Assembly: GCA_021846145.1 (NCBI GenBank)
Contig: JAJZCJ010000044.1
Coordinates: 1 to 16,406, forward strand
DNA length: 16,406 nt
Origin: Bacillota bacterium
Lineage (GTDB): Bacteria; Bacillota; Bacilli; Alicyclobacillales; SLC66
Reading direction: 5' to 3'
Shown here one piece after another: positions 5,572 to 13,133 of this stretch. Within the stretch, counting starts at the first letter, position 1; the number at the start of each line of letters is the position of its first letter. Below the pieces are notes generated by a model, which did no database searches, was not told the DNA's origin, and saw only the letters and a list, made by a program, of their open reading frames with translations. Both the position numbers and the translations under genes were made by a program.

Positions 5572-7362
5572 ATGAAAATTCACCGTGTGAAGATAGATAA
5601 CTTTCGTAATTTCAAAACCGTCGATGTTTATCTTGATAATAGTGTAGTAATTGTTGGCGAAAATAAAGCCGGCAAAACGAATTTCCTGCATGCCCTTCGT
5701 TTGGTGCTGGACCCTTCATTGCCAGATAGCGCTAGGCAATTACACGAAGGAGATTTTTGGTCAGGTCTAGCCAACCCCATTTATAACCGGTGCGAGATTA
5801 AGGTGGTCGTTGAATTAGCCAATTTCGAGGACAACGAAGCACTCTTAGCGGATATGTCAGACTATCTGGTCAGTGTTGAGCCAATGATTGCAAGATTTAC
5901 GTATCTATTTCGCCCAGCTTCTACAATATCTGGTGTTCCTAAAACTGAGGCAGATTACGAATTTTTGCTATATGGCGGTGATCGTGAAGAGACGAGGATT
6001 GGATATGATACACGTAGGCGAATACCGATGAGTGTTCTCCATGCTCTTCGGGACGTTGAGAGTGATTTATCAACGTGGAGAAAGTCCCCTTTACGCCCCA
6101 TGTTGGATCGAGCGGCCTTGACAATTGAGAAATCGGCTTTGGCAGACATTGCAACTCAGGTTCTCGATGTGACAAGTGCAATTACTAAAATTACGGAAAT
6201 CGCAGATCTCGAAAGAGAAATCAACGAGCGGGTATTGGACATGGTCGGCTCGCCGCAGTCACTTGAAGTGGCTTTGGGGTTCTCACCTACAAATCCTGAT
6301 CATTTGTTGCGTGCCATGCGCCTATTAATTGATTCGGGATTGCGTGAAGTTAGCGAGGCTAGTTTGGGATCCATGAATGTTCTCTATTTAGCGCTAAAGT
6401 CCCTTGAACTAAGATATTCTGTGCTTGAAAATAGTCGAGAACATTCTTTTTGGGCGATTGAGGAACCGGAAGCGCATTTGCACCCACACCTTCAGCGACA
6501 GGTTTACAGGGATTTCTTGAAGACAAGGCACCACATGACCGACTCAAGACATGATAAGTCCGAGACTGAGACGATCCTATTAACGACGCATTCGCCTCAC
6601 ATTGTAAGTGTTTCTCCATTGCGCTCCATTGTTTTACTCCGACGCAGCGGAAACCAATCCGTAGCGGTATCTACTGCAACGCTCGATATGGACCAAAGGG
6701 ACATAGAGGATATTGAACGGTATTTGGATGTTACACGAGGGGAAATGCTCTTTGCTAAAGGCGTGATATTGGTTGAAGGCGATGCCGAGCAATATCTTGT
6801 GCCTCGCTTGGCCGCCATGCAAGGAGTGAATTTAGATGCTATTGGCATTACGGTCTGTTCAGTATCAAGTACAAACTTCTTGCCATATGTCCGTTTGCTC
6901 AATAGATTGGGAATTCCATACAGCGTGTTAACGGATTATGATCCTAGGGATGATGGACGGTCTCCTCTTAGTTTAAACCGTGTAATGCAGATCTTGGAGT
7001 TTGTCATGGACCCGGAGGAATATACGAAAGTAGATTCGCGTTACTTTGTTAATATTGCGCAACAATTCGGCATTTTCGTCAACAATTACACGTTAGAAAT
7101 TGATATGTTTAAGAATGGTCTTCACTCTGAAATGTGTACTACAATCATTGAGTTATCGGATATCGGAGCAGCAAAAACACGCGCGGCAGCGTTGGAGGTT
7201 CATCCAGAGACCCTAGATGCCATACGATTCTTGAAGGATATAGAGGAAATTGGTAAAGGTAGGTTCGCTCAGCGACTTGCATCGCACATTCAATCTGTTC
7301 AGTGTCCAGCATACGTTAAAGGAGCCATCGACTTTGTATCCAGCAAATGCTCCCTATCGTAG
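5572..7362 (+). CDS. OLD-family ATP-dependent nuclease, GajA-like (Gabija-type)
   Basis: A 596-aa ABC-type ATPase fused to a TOPRIM nuclease. N-terminal ATPase: IDNFRNF opening, Walker A GENKAGKT (29-36), signature region SLGSMN, Walker B WAIEEPEAHLHPH (294-306), H-loop TTHSPH (338-343). C-terminal TOPRIM: LVEGDAEQYL with catalytic Glu402 and DYDPRDD with Asp455/Asp457. In GajA such a protein is a DNA nicking endonuclease held in check by nucleotides, and it acts with the helicase GajB against phage. The helicase gene follows directly, which is the Gabija (class 2 OLD) layout. The start at ATG 5572 has GGGTGAT upstream and aligns with the family start (MKI..(V/I).NFRNF); GTG 5512 would add 20 unrelated residues. 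All key residues are present. Whether it is Gabija proper or a sister OLD-UvrD type needs a profile search. Confidence 0.9.
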   Translation: MKIHRVKIDNFRNFKTVDVYLDNSVVIVGENKAGKTNFLHALRLVLDPSLPDSARQLHEGDFWSGLANPIYNRCEIKVVVELANFEDNEALLADMSDYLVSVEPMIARFTYLFRPASTISGVPKTEADYEFLLYGGDREETRIGYDTRRRIPMSVLHALRDVESDLSTWRKSPLRPMLDRAALTIEKSALADIATQVLDVTSAITKITEIADLEREINERVLDMVGSPQSLEVALGFSPTNPDHLLRAMRLLIDSGLREVSEASLGSMNVLYLALKSLELRYSVLENSREHSFWAIEEPEAHLHPHLQRQVYRDFLKTRHHMTDSRHDKSETETILLTTHSPHIVSVSPLRSIVLLRRSGNQSVAVSTATLDMDQRDIEDIERYLDVTRGEMLFAKGVILVEGDAEQYLVPRLAAMQGVNLDAIGITVCSVSSTNFLPYVRLLNRLGIPYSVLTDYDPRDDGRSPLSLNRVMQILEFVMDPEEYTKVDSRYFVNIAQQFGIFVNNYTLEIDMFKNGLHSEMCTTIIELSDIGAAKTRAAALEVHPETLDAIRFLKDIEEIGKGRFAQRLASHIQSVQCPAYVKGAIDFVSSKCSLS

Positions 7363-9166
7363 TCACTCATATTTGATGGCGGCAAGTGAACTTCGCGAAA
7401 ACCCTGGACAATGGTCTGCATACGAGTCCAAGGGACATTGTGTGGTTCTTGCTGGTCCGGGAAGCGGAAAGACGAAAACACTCACCATTAAAATGGCCCG
7501 AATGATCGCGGAAGATATCCAGTATCCACGTGGTCTTGCATGTTTAACATACAATGCAGAGTGCGTACGTGAACTTCGCAGTCGACTAACGAAGCTTGGT
7601 ATAGAACCAAGTCATAATGTGTTTGTTGGAACGGTACACTCCTTCTGTTTACATCACATTCTCACGCCATTTTCTAAGTTGGCAGGTTTGACATTACCAA
7701 TGCCGCTGAAGGTTGCCCCAACCAAGACTCAGGCACGCATATTTAATCAGGCGGTCGAAGCGGAAATTGGTATTCATGAGAATATCGGCAAATGGCGAAC
7801 GGATGCGGATAAGTATCGAAGGACACATCCCGATCGAACGGACTTTTCGTGGTGCGGTGACTATCCTGATTTGGCTAAACTTATTGAAGCCTATGAGCGA
7901 GGACTTCGAACCGAAGGGTATATCGATTTTGACGACATGGTCTTAAATGGCCTATGTTTGCTGGAATCACATGATTGGGTAAGGAAAATTCTAACCAGTA
8001 AGTTTCCAATCATTGTCGTCGATGAGTATCAAGATTTGGGCCGCCCATTACATAATATCGTCATGAATTTGTGCTTTCGAGGTGGAACAAGATTATTTGC
8101 AGTGGGGGATCCGGACCAATCAATTTACGGTTTCACGGGAGCTCAGCCGGAGTTGCTTAGAGAATTGTCAGGCATGTACGGCGTTGAGACGGCTCGATTG
8201 ACGTTCAATTATAGGTGTGGATCGACTATCGTATCGGCTTCCGAAGTTACTATCGGAGAGCAACGGGGTTTTATGACTCCTCCTGGTGCGCATCAGGGTA
8301 CGATTGACTTTTACGAGTACACCGGTGGTATTGAAGAGCAGGCCAAGGAAATCTGTGAGCAGATTATCCCATCAATCTTGGAACGGAGACCTCATACACG
8401 GCTAGGGGATATTGCCGTCCTTTACTTGGACAAAAATGATGGTAACGTGATTGCTCAAGCGGCGGAAACGTCTCAAACAAAGTACATTCGGGTGGACGGA
8501 AACGCACCGTATCCCCGAACGCCGTTGACCCGCTGGCTTGAGGAGTGCGCCTTGTGGTGCTCCCATGGATGGAAGACGGGAGGACAAAGCTTCCATCACC
8601 TTTCTCAGACGTGGCTGAATTTCCACCGAGAAGCAAAGTCCGAGATATATGCGAGAACAATTAGAATTAATCTCGCGAGGTTTTTGTGGTCAAACCGTGA
8701 TTCAGGAATCCCGCTCTTTGAGTGGCTGAAACGGTTTGAGCAAAAATGCCTTCATACACTTCTCAGTCGATCTGACGCAAGTGATGAACAAGACGCGTTT
8801 CAAAGCTTACTCTCGGCTTCGGGCGAGGGTGGGAGAATCGCCACATTTAGCGTAGATATGTTTTCTGGGCAGGCCGGTTCACCGAATCATTTGAACCTGA
8901 TAACACTTCACAGCGCAAAGGGACTAGAATTTGACGCCGTCATTTTGATGGGAATGGAGCAGGGAAGAATTCCAGGATTTGCAGCCAAATCGGATGCTTC
9001 TAAAAAAGAAGCGCGAAGACTGTTCTATGTCGGGCTAACAAGAGCCCGACATGAGGTTCATATCACGTATTCTGGGTGGTACAGATTTGGGACGCGAACA
9101 TTTGCGCAAGGGCGTTCCGAGTTTGTTTCGGAATTATACGGATTATTGAAACCGAAAGAGGAATGA
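7334..9166 (+). CDS. UvrD/Rep-like superfamily 1 helicase, GajB-like
   Basis: Second gene of the operon, a 3'-5' SF1A helicase. Motifs in order: Q-like ELRENPGQWSAY, I GPGSGKTKT (about 41-49), Ia LTYNAEC, II DEYQD (230-234), III VGDPDQSIYGF (257-267), IV LTFNYRCG, V TLHSAKGLEFD (about 524-534), VI FYVGLTRARHEV (564-575). At roughly 600 aa it lacks the long 2B insertions of UvrD (about 720 aa), as GajB does. TTG 7334 is chosen because AAAGGAG sits 9 nt before it, which makes the gene overlap the nuclease gene by 29 nt. The ATG at 7376 (596 aa) has no ribosome site but fits the conserved start better. Either way translation is coupled. In Gabija, the helicase is thought to sense or process DNA ends and activate the nuclease. 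Confidence 0.9.
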   Translation: MYPANAPYRSHSYLMAASELRENPGQWSAYESKGHCVVLAGPGSGKTKTLTIKMARMIAEDIQYPRGLACLTYNAECVRELRSRLTKLGIEPSHNVFVGTVHSFCLHHILTPFSKLAGLTLPMPLKVAPTKTQARIFNQAVEAEIGIHENIGKWRTDADKYRRTHPDRTDFSWCGDYPDLAKLIEAYERGLRTEGYIDFDDMVLNGLCLLESHDWVRKILTSKFPIIVVDEYQDLGRPLHNIVMNLCFRGGTRLFAVGDPDQSIYGFTGAQPELLRELSGMYGVETARLTFNYRCGSTIVSASEVTIGEQRGFMTPPGAHQGTIDFYEYTGGIEEQAKEICEQIIPSILERRPHTRLGDIAVLYLDKNDGNVIAQAAETSQTKYIRVDGNAPYPRTPLTRWLEECALWCSHGWKTGGQSFHHLSQTWLNFHREAKSEIYARTIRINLARFLWSNRDSGIPLFEWLKRFEQKCLHTLLSRSDASDEQDAFQSLLSASGEGGRIATFSVDMFSGQAGSPNHLNLITLHSAKGLEFDAVILMGMEQGRIPGFAAKSDASKKEARRLFYVGLTRARHEVHITYSGWYRFGTRTFAQGRSEFVSELYGLLKPKEE

Positions 9167-9383
9167 AAAGCACGTGGGTGATATGAACGAGAAGTGTTGT
9201 TTCCTAACTCGCCGCAGAATTTGTCCCGTTCTTGCAGAGATTTGCAATGATAGAAATGGTTGTGCGTCGAAATCTGCATCATCAGGGTGAAATCAGCGAA
9301 AAGTACTTCTTTGGTCAAAGGAAATCATTGCAAGTGGGGCGGACATATTTTGACTCGAACTCGATGCTACCGCATACGATGTA
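9167..9383. other. Gene-free spacer after the defence operon
   Basis: No gene, terminator hairpin or recognised repeat is seen. Short frames on both strands have no ribosome sites and no familiar motifs. It separates the helicase gene from the recombinase remnant and may hold an element boundary. Confidence 0.4.
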
Positions 9384-9550
9384 TTACCGAAATTTCACCC
9401 GCACATCGATTCGAAAATCGTCTCGAATGTACTCGATCTGTTCGACGATTTACTCCAATAGCCTGTTCTTTTCATCTGGTTTTGTGTTGAGATGCTGCCA
9501 AACATTCTCCAGTTCTTCGACCCGTTGCAAACGGTCTGGGAAATGGGGCG
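9384..9550 (-). pseudogene. Serine recombinase 3' end, remnant 1
   Basis: Read on the minus strand: PHFPDRLQRVEELENVWQ, KPDEKNRLLE-stop-IVEQIEYIRDDFRIDVRVKFR-stop (9386-9384). R-L-x-x-(I/V)-x-E-L, (E/D)K-N-R-L-(L/M)...I-x-(E/R)-I-E-Y-x-R-(D/N)-G/D...(V/I)-D-(I/V)-x-V-x-F is the C-terminal end of large serine recombinases with a coiled-coil region. The in-frame TAA (9452-9450) stands where relatives have Ser. The resolvase, recombinase and zinc-ribbon domains are absent. It matches remnants 2 and 3 in protein pattern but not closely in bases, so the three come from different elements. Confidence 0.75.
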
Positions 9551-9615
9551 AACAGGCAACGAGTAGTAGCGTTATTTTAATGTACGTCTACGTGCGCTAA
9601 CAGGGCTCGTAAAAC

Positions 9616-9933
9616 TCAACCTAAATCCTCTTCATGTTCTTGATGATTTAATCCCCATTGAGCCATCGCCTGTAAAATGGGGATTAACGTCTTTCCATAG
9701 TCGCTTAGTGAATACTCAACTTTCGGGGGAACTTGGTTATAGACTGTTCTTAAGACCAATTTATCTTGTTCCAAATCTCTTAGTTGTTCCGTCAACATTT
9801 TCCGCGTTATGTTCGAAATAGAACGTTGGAGTTCATTAAACCGTTTTGTACCTTGAGCTAAACGTCAAAGGATAACCACCTTCCATTTGCCTCCAACGAC
9901 AGACATCGTTATCTCTACAGGACATTCACTCAT
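9616..9933 (-). pseudogene. HxlR-family transcriptional repressor with nonsense codon
   Basis: A winged-helix regulator of the HxlR/YodB type, 105 aa from ATG 9933 (GGAG upstream) to the stop at 9616: MSECPVEITMSVVGGKWKVV, FNELQRSI, MLTEQLRDLEQ, NQVPPKVEYSLSDYGKTLIP. CPVE carries the N-terminal cysteine that senses thiol or quinone stress in YodB/HypR-like members; here this is inference. TGA at 9867-9865 replaces the strongly conserved Trp of KWKV-(L/V)-I-L-W, a TGG to TGA change. Unless read through, only about 22 residues are made; a restart at the internal ATG 9798 would give 60 residues without the recognition helix. Its divergent neighbour is the esterase gene, a likely former target. 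Confidence 0.85.
9675..9805. repeat. 131-bp direct repeat, copy B (inside the HxlR gene)
   Basis: This copy lies within the complete-length HxlR gene and matches 1797-1927 at all but three positions. Being part of a longer gene, it is the parental context; copy A is the excised or duplicated scrap. Confidence 0.9.
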
Positions 9934-10129
9934 ATCCGTCACTCCAACCTATACAGTTTCAAATTCGATACTACGTTACGAAAAAGTGCGTACTTACTAT
10001 TATCTTACTGCGACAGTATACTCCATTTTGTAATTGATTGTAAGCCTTACGCCACTCACTTTTTCAACAGAATGAAAACCATGCGCCAAGGCTTAGAGCA
10101 ACAAAAATGAGTCAATGGAGGTTATCGTT
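9934..10129. promoter_or_regulatory. Divergent promoter region HxlR / esterase
   Basis: A 196-bp AT-rich gap between two divergent genes, which must hold both promoters. Seen inside: a small palindrome GTAAG-C-CTTAC and a stretch with repeated TTACT (TACTTACTATTATCTTACTG) followed by AGTATACT. HxlR-type repressors often bind TACT...AGTA-like inverted repeats, so this is the place to look for the operator. No clear -35/-10 pair could be picked by eye. Confidence 0.4.
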
Positions 10130-11056
10130 ATGCCACTCGATCCACAGGTACAATCGATACTCGAAAAGTTGAAACAGTCGGGTGCTCCTCCTCTTCATGA
10201 ACTCTCTGTAGAGGAAGCCAGAAAGGTCAATCTTAATCCTGACCCAGGTCCTGCAAAGGAAATTGGGAATATAGAGAATCGTTTTATCCCTGCTCCCGAA
10301 GACGAGATTGAAGTGCGCATCTATACCCCGAAAGGCGAGCGCCCGTTTCCGGCATTGGTATACTATCATGGAGGCGGATGGATCGTAGGGGATTTGGAAT
10401 CCGCGGATGTACTGTGTCGGCAAATTACAAATGAAGTCAGTTGTGTGGTTATATCGGTAGACTATCGCCTGGCACCGGAACACAAGTTTCCTTCACCAGC
10501 AGAGGATGCCTACGCAACATATACGTGGGTGTGTGAAAATACGAGCGAACTGAACGTGAATCCCTCCTATATTTCGATTGCAGGGGATAGTGCTGGTGCA
10601 AATCTTGCGGCTGCCGTTTCACTCATGGCTCGAGACCGAAATGATTCGTTACCGAGCTTTCAACTCTTATTTTGCCCGGTAACAAACTACTCGTTTGATT
10701 CCCAGTCCTATCTTGACAACGCAGAGGGATATGGATTGACAACAAATACGATGAAGTGGTTCTGGAACAATTACTTGCAGAACCCTGATGATGGAAAAAA
10801 CCCATATGCTTCGCCTTTGTTAGCATCGGATTTGTCTGGTCTTCCACCTGCGTTGATTATCACCGTAGGATACGATCCACTTCGTGGCGATGGAGAGGAG
10901 TATGCGGAGCGGCTCAAGGAAGCTGGAGTGTCAGTAGAAGTAACGCGTTATGATGGCATGATTCACGGGTTCTACTTGGCCTCGGGTGTCTATGACCAAG
11001 CCAAGGTCGCTGTCAATCAAGCGATTGACGCTTTGAACCGAGTATTTTACGGATAA
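10130..11056 (+). CDS. Alpha/beta hydrolase, hormone-sensitive-lipase family esterase (Est2-like)
   Basis: Carboxylesterase acting on short-chain esters, cytoplasmic (no signal peptide). 308 aa from ATG 10130, chosen because GGAGG lies 8 nt upstream; the earlier ATG 10115 overlaps that site. HSL-family features: oxyanion motif HGGGW (80-84), nucleophile GDSAG with Ser154, acid Asp249 in YDPLR, His279 in MIHGF. The start MPLDP, the block SVDYRLAPEHKFP (109-121) and NAEGYGLT (197-204) match Est2 of Alicyclobacillus acidocaldarius closely, including residue spacing (Ser155/Asp252/His282 there). Intact. It is divergent from the broken HxlR gene and followed 95 nt later by an SDR, a common set in detoxification of reactive carbonyl compounds or xenobiotics. 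The natural substrate is unknown. Confidence 0.95.
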   Translation: MPLDPQVQSILEKLKQSGAPPLHELSVEEARKVNLNPDPGPAKEIGNIENRFIPAPEDEIEVRIYTPKGERPFPALVYYHGGGWIVGDLESADVLCRQITNEVSCVVISVDYRLAPEHKFPSPAEDAYATYTWVCENTSELNVNPSYISIAGDSAGANLAAAVSLMARDRNDSLPSFQLLFCPVTNYSFDSQSYLDNAEGYGLTTNTMKWFWNNYLQNPDDGKNPYASPLLASDLSGLPPALIITVGYDPLRGDGEEYAERLKEAGVSVEVTRYDGMIHGFYLASGVYDQAKVAVNQAIDALNRVFYG

Positions 11057-11104
11057 CAGCGCTCTAGGATTTGATGTAGGTTCTTCGCAGAACGAAATAC
11101 GCGC

Positions 11105-11134
11105 ACAATTTGCCTGAAATTGTACAAACAATTT
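11105..11134. promoter_or_regulatory. Inverted repeat plus third half-site before the SDR gene
   Basis: ACAATTTgcctgAAATTGT (11105-11123) has perfect 7-bp arms, and a third ACAATTT lies at 11128-11134. The group sits 18-47 bp upstream of the SDR ATG, abutting its ribosome site. It could be an operator or an mRNA hairpin acting on translation. There is no T run, so it is not a terminator. Confidence 0.45.
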
Positions 11135-11151
11135 ACAAGGAGGAATGCATC

Positions 11152-11892
11152 ATGCAACAAAATTCCGGAAAAGTAGCCATTGTGACAGGATCGTCTAGAG
11201 GGATTGGTCGTAGCATCGCGTTAGAGCTTGCTAGTATCGGCACGAAGGTTGTTATCAACTATTCAAGCAACAGTACAGTCGCGCAACAGGTTCTCGAAGA
11301 GATAATGCAAAACGGTGGGGAAGCCATCGCAGTTCAGGCTAATGTCGGTAAGGTTGCCGAGATACAGAAGTTATTTCAGGAAACCATATCTCACTTCGGT
11401 CGTGTAGATATTTTGGTGAATAGTGCCGGCATCATGATTACCAAGCCGTTCCTTGAATTTACGGAAGAGGAATACGACCGTCAGATGGACGCGAATGTAA
11501 AGGGAACGTTCTTTGCTTCCCAACAAGCCGTTCGATATATGACGGACGGTGGAAGAATCATTAATTTCTCGACGTCTGTAACACGGCAAATGTTCCCTAC
11601 CTACAGTGCGTATGCTGCAACCAAGGGAGCCGTGGAGCAGATTACACGCCAATTGGCCAAGGAACTCGGGCCAAAAGGCATCACCATCAATGCTGTAGCT
11701 CCGGGCCCCGTCAACACGGACTTGTTCACCAATGGAAAAACGCAGGAGCAAATTAATGTAGTTGGAAAGATGAATGCGTTTGGTCGGCTCGGTGAACCCA
11801 AAGACATTGTAGATGTTGTTCTATTCTTGGCAGGAGATCAGTCACAGTGGGTAACTGGTCAAACGATTTTCGTAAATGGTGGATTTATTTAA
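11152..11892 (+). CDS. Short-chain dehydrogenase/reductase, classical (FabG-like)
   Basis: A 246-aa NAD(P)H-dependent oxidoreductase. Cofactor motif TGSSRGIG (12-19), NSAG (90-93), active-site Tyr154 and Lys158 in YAATK, catalytic Ser/Thr around 140-142 (NFSTS), PGPVNTD (184-190) and tail WVTGQTIFVNGGF. Arg16 after the glycine motif and Asn36/Ser38 at the end of beta-2 (INYSSN) favour NADP(H). The start ATG 11152 has AAGGAGGA 7 nt upstream. Length and motifs are complete, so this is a working enzyme, probably a ketone/aldehyde reductase rather than the fatty-acid FabG, given its setting beside an esterase and a stress-type regulator. Confidence 0.95.
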   Translation: MQQNSGKVAIVTGSSRGIGRSIALELASIGTKVVINYSSNSTVAQQVLEEIMQNGGEAIAVQANVGKVAEIQKLFQETISHFGRVDILVNSAGIMITKPFLEFTEEEYDRQMDANVKGTFFASQQAVRYMTDGGRIINFSTSVTRQMFPTYSAYAATKGAVEQITRQLAKELGPKGITINAVAPGPVNTDLFTNGKTQEQINVVGKMNAFGRLGEPKDIVDVVLFLAGDQSQWVTGQTIFVNGGFI

Positions 11893-11945
11893 ACCCAAAG
11901 TTGCTCATCCGTCATCTAGGGATGATAGACGAGGAGATGTGAAAA

Positions 11946-12290
11946 ATGACAAGTGCTTCGAATAATCAAGTCGTTTTCGTTACGGGAGCTTCTTCCGGTA
12001 TCGGCAATCTGACTGTTCGCGCACTGGCCGAGGCCGGCCATACGGTTTATGCCAGTATGCGTAACGTCAATGACCGTAACGCTGGACACGCAAATGACCT
12101 CCTTGAGTTCGGCCGCAGCAACGGACTCGATATGAGGGTGGTCGAACTCGACGTACAGTCCGAGACGTCTGCCGAAAATGCTGTTTCTACAATTCTCGAC
12201 GATGCTGGTCGACTTGACACCGTCGTGCACAATCGCCTCCAATTTTCGACGGATGTCTTTATTCTCTCCAGCTTCCAAGAGTTTTCCTAG
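11946..12290 (+). pseudogene. Second SDR, truncated to its 5' third
   Basis: Good ribosome site (GAGGAGATG) and ATG 11946. Residues 1-95 form an SDR cofactor half: VVFVTGASSGIGNLTVRALAEAGH (TGASSGIG at 14-21), YASMR, ELDVQSE and LDTVVHN. The family then needs AG to complete the NAG motif, but the frame turns to RLQFSTDVFILSSFQEFS-stop. The break is at about 12232, and the catalytic YxxxK half is gone. The foreign DNA after the break runs into the end of the PIN toxin gene on the other strand. The stub keeps the spacing of an operon with the preceding SDR (53 nt), so the original locus held at least esterase-SDR-SDR. Confidence 0.85.
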
Positions 12291-12736
12291 CTTAAAAAGG
12301 TACGCAACTCTTCTTGAGACCTGATCGGATTCCGATAATCGAGTCCAACCATATCATGTAACGGAGCAAAGTCCTTGTCATTGTTACCAATCAGGGATGC
12401 CTTGTGCAGGAGGGCAGTAGCTGCGATGATGGCGTCTGGTAGCTTCAGATTTTTCCCGGTGCGAGTTTTCCATAACCTTCGAATTTCTGCTGCTTTCCGA
12501 GCAATCCCTTCAGTAACATCGACGACACGATGTACAGCTGAAATATAACTCTCCATGTCGGTTCGGATTGTCTCGTCGTGATCCACTGCTGTTGTAGAAA
12601 GAAGCTCACTGATTTGTACGACAGAGAGGAGGATTACCGCACCCTTGTTCAATTCAGCGTTAATTGCATCGACAACAGGCGGGTACTTCCGATAGTGATA
12701 GAGATAGATGTTGGTATCAAATAGCACATTATTCAA
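12287..12736 (-). CDS. PIN-domain toxin (VapC-like ribonuclease)
   Basis: A 149-aa PIN-fold nuclease. The four acidic active-site positions are visible: Asp7 in LFDTNIYL, Glu44 in QISELL, Asp101 in LPDAIIAA and Asp120/Asp122 in GNNDKDF. The last motif fits the VapC pattern TxD.DF. The start is TTG 12736 with GGGAGG 9 nt upstream; TTGAATAA makes it overlap the antitoxin stop by 8 nt. The ATGs farther upstream (12778, 12763) lie inside the antitoxin gene and lack that site. VapC toxins cleave tRNA or rRNA until bound by their antitoxin. Intact. Confidence 0.85.
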   Translation of the reverse strand: MNNVLFDTNIYLYHYRKYPPVVDAINAELNKGAVILLSVVQISELLSTTAVDHDETIRTDMESYISAVHRVVDVTEGIARKAAEIRRLWKTRTGKNLKLPDAIIAATALLHKASLIGNNDKDFAPLHDMVGLDYRNPIRSQEELRTFLS

Positions 12737-13016
12737 AGTGGGAATCCTCCCGATCATCCTCATCGTCGCGATTCGCATGTGCCAGCATATCGTCGAATAC
12801 GGATCCGGGGATTTGCCCGCCTCGTCCGGCTAAGTTCTGAAATGTATCGTAGCGTTGCTTTGCCGTGCGTGGGTTACGAAAGCGAAGGATCAATTCATCC
12901 TCATCTTCGACGACGTCAATCAGAACTGTCTGATCACGATGTTGACTGATCCGTGCACGGACATTTTCTAATAAGGCATCAATTTCGCTTGTTGAAAATT
13001 CCTTGCGTGCCTCCAT
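12729..13016 (-). CDS. Antitoxin of the PIN toxin
   Basis: 95 aa from ATG 13016 (GGAGATG 7 nt upstream); ATG 13031 would add five residues. The protein starts with MEARKEFSTSEIDALLENVRARI, a likely helical dimer or DNA-binding part. A short beta-rich section follows (VLIDVVEDEDELILRF), and the protein ends in a very acidic, flexible tail (ANRDDEDDREDSHFE) of the kind that wraps a PIN toxin active site. It is not clearly AbrB, RHH or Phd by eye, so the call rests on gene order, the 8-nt overlap and charge. Both genes are intact and probably form a live toxin-antitoxin operon. Confidence 0.7.
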   Translation of the reverse strand: MEARKEFSTSEIDALLENVRARISQHRDQTVLIDVVEDEDELILRFRNPRTAKQRYDTFQNLAGRGGQIPGSVFDDMLAHANRDDEDDREDSHFE

Positions 13017-13133
13017 ACTGTTCATCTCCATTCGTTTCTAACATCTCTAAATGGGCCGATGGTCTATGTGCCCGATTCATTTAAATACATTTTATCACAC
13101 CATACGGAATCGAGCTTTACCGCAAGTTGATCA

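Noticed and set aside
9232..9600. Plus-strand frames after the helicase gene
   Set aside because: The larger part is antisense to recombinase remnant 1; no family motifs or ribosome sites.
11371..11751. 126-aa minus-strand frame inside the SDR gene
   Set aside because: Shadow of a complete SDR with all motifs.
11895..11930. Hairpin GTCATC-TAGG-GATGA after the SDR gene as a terminator
   Set aside because: No T run, and the next gene start with its ribosome site follows immediately in the same direction.
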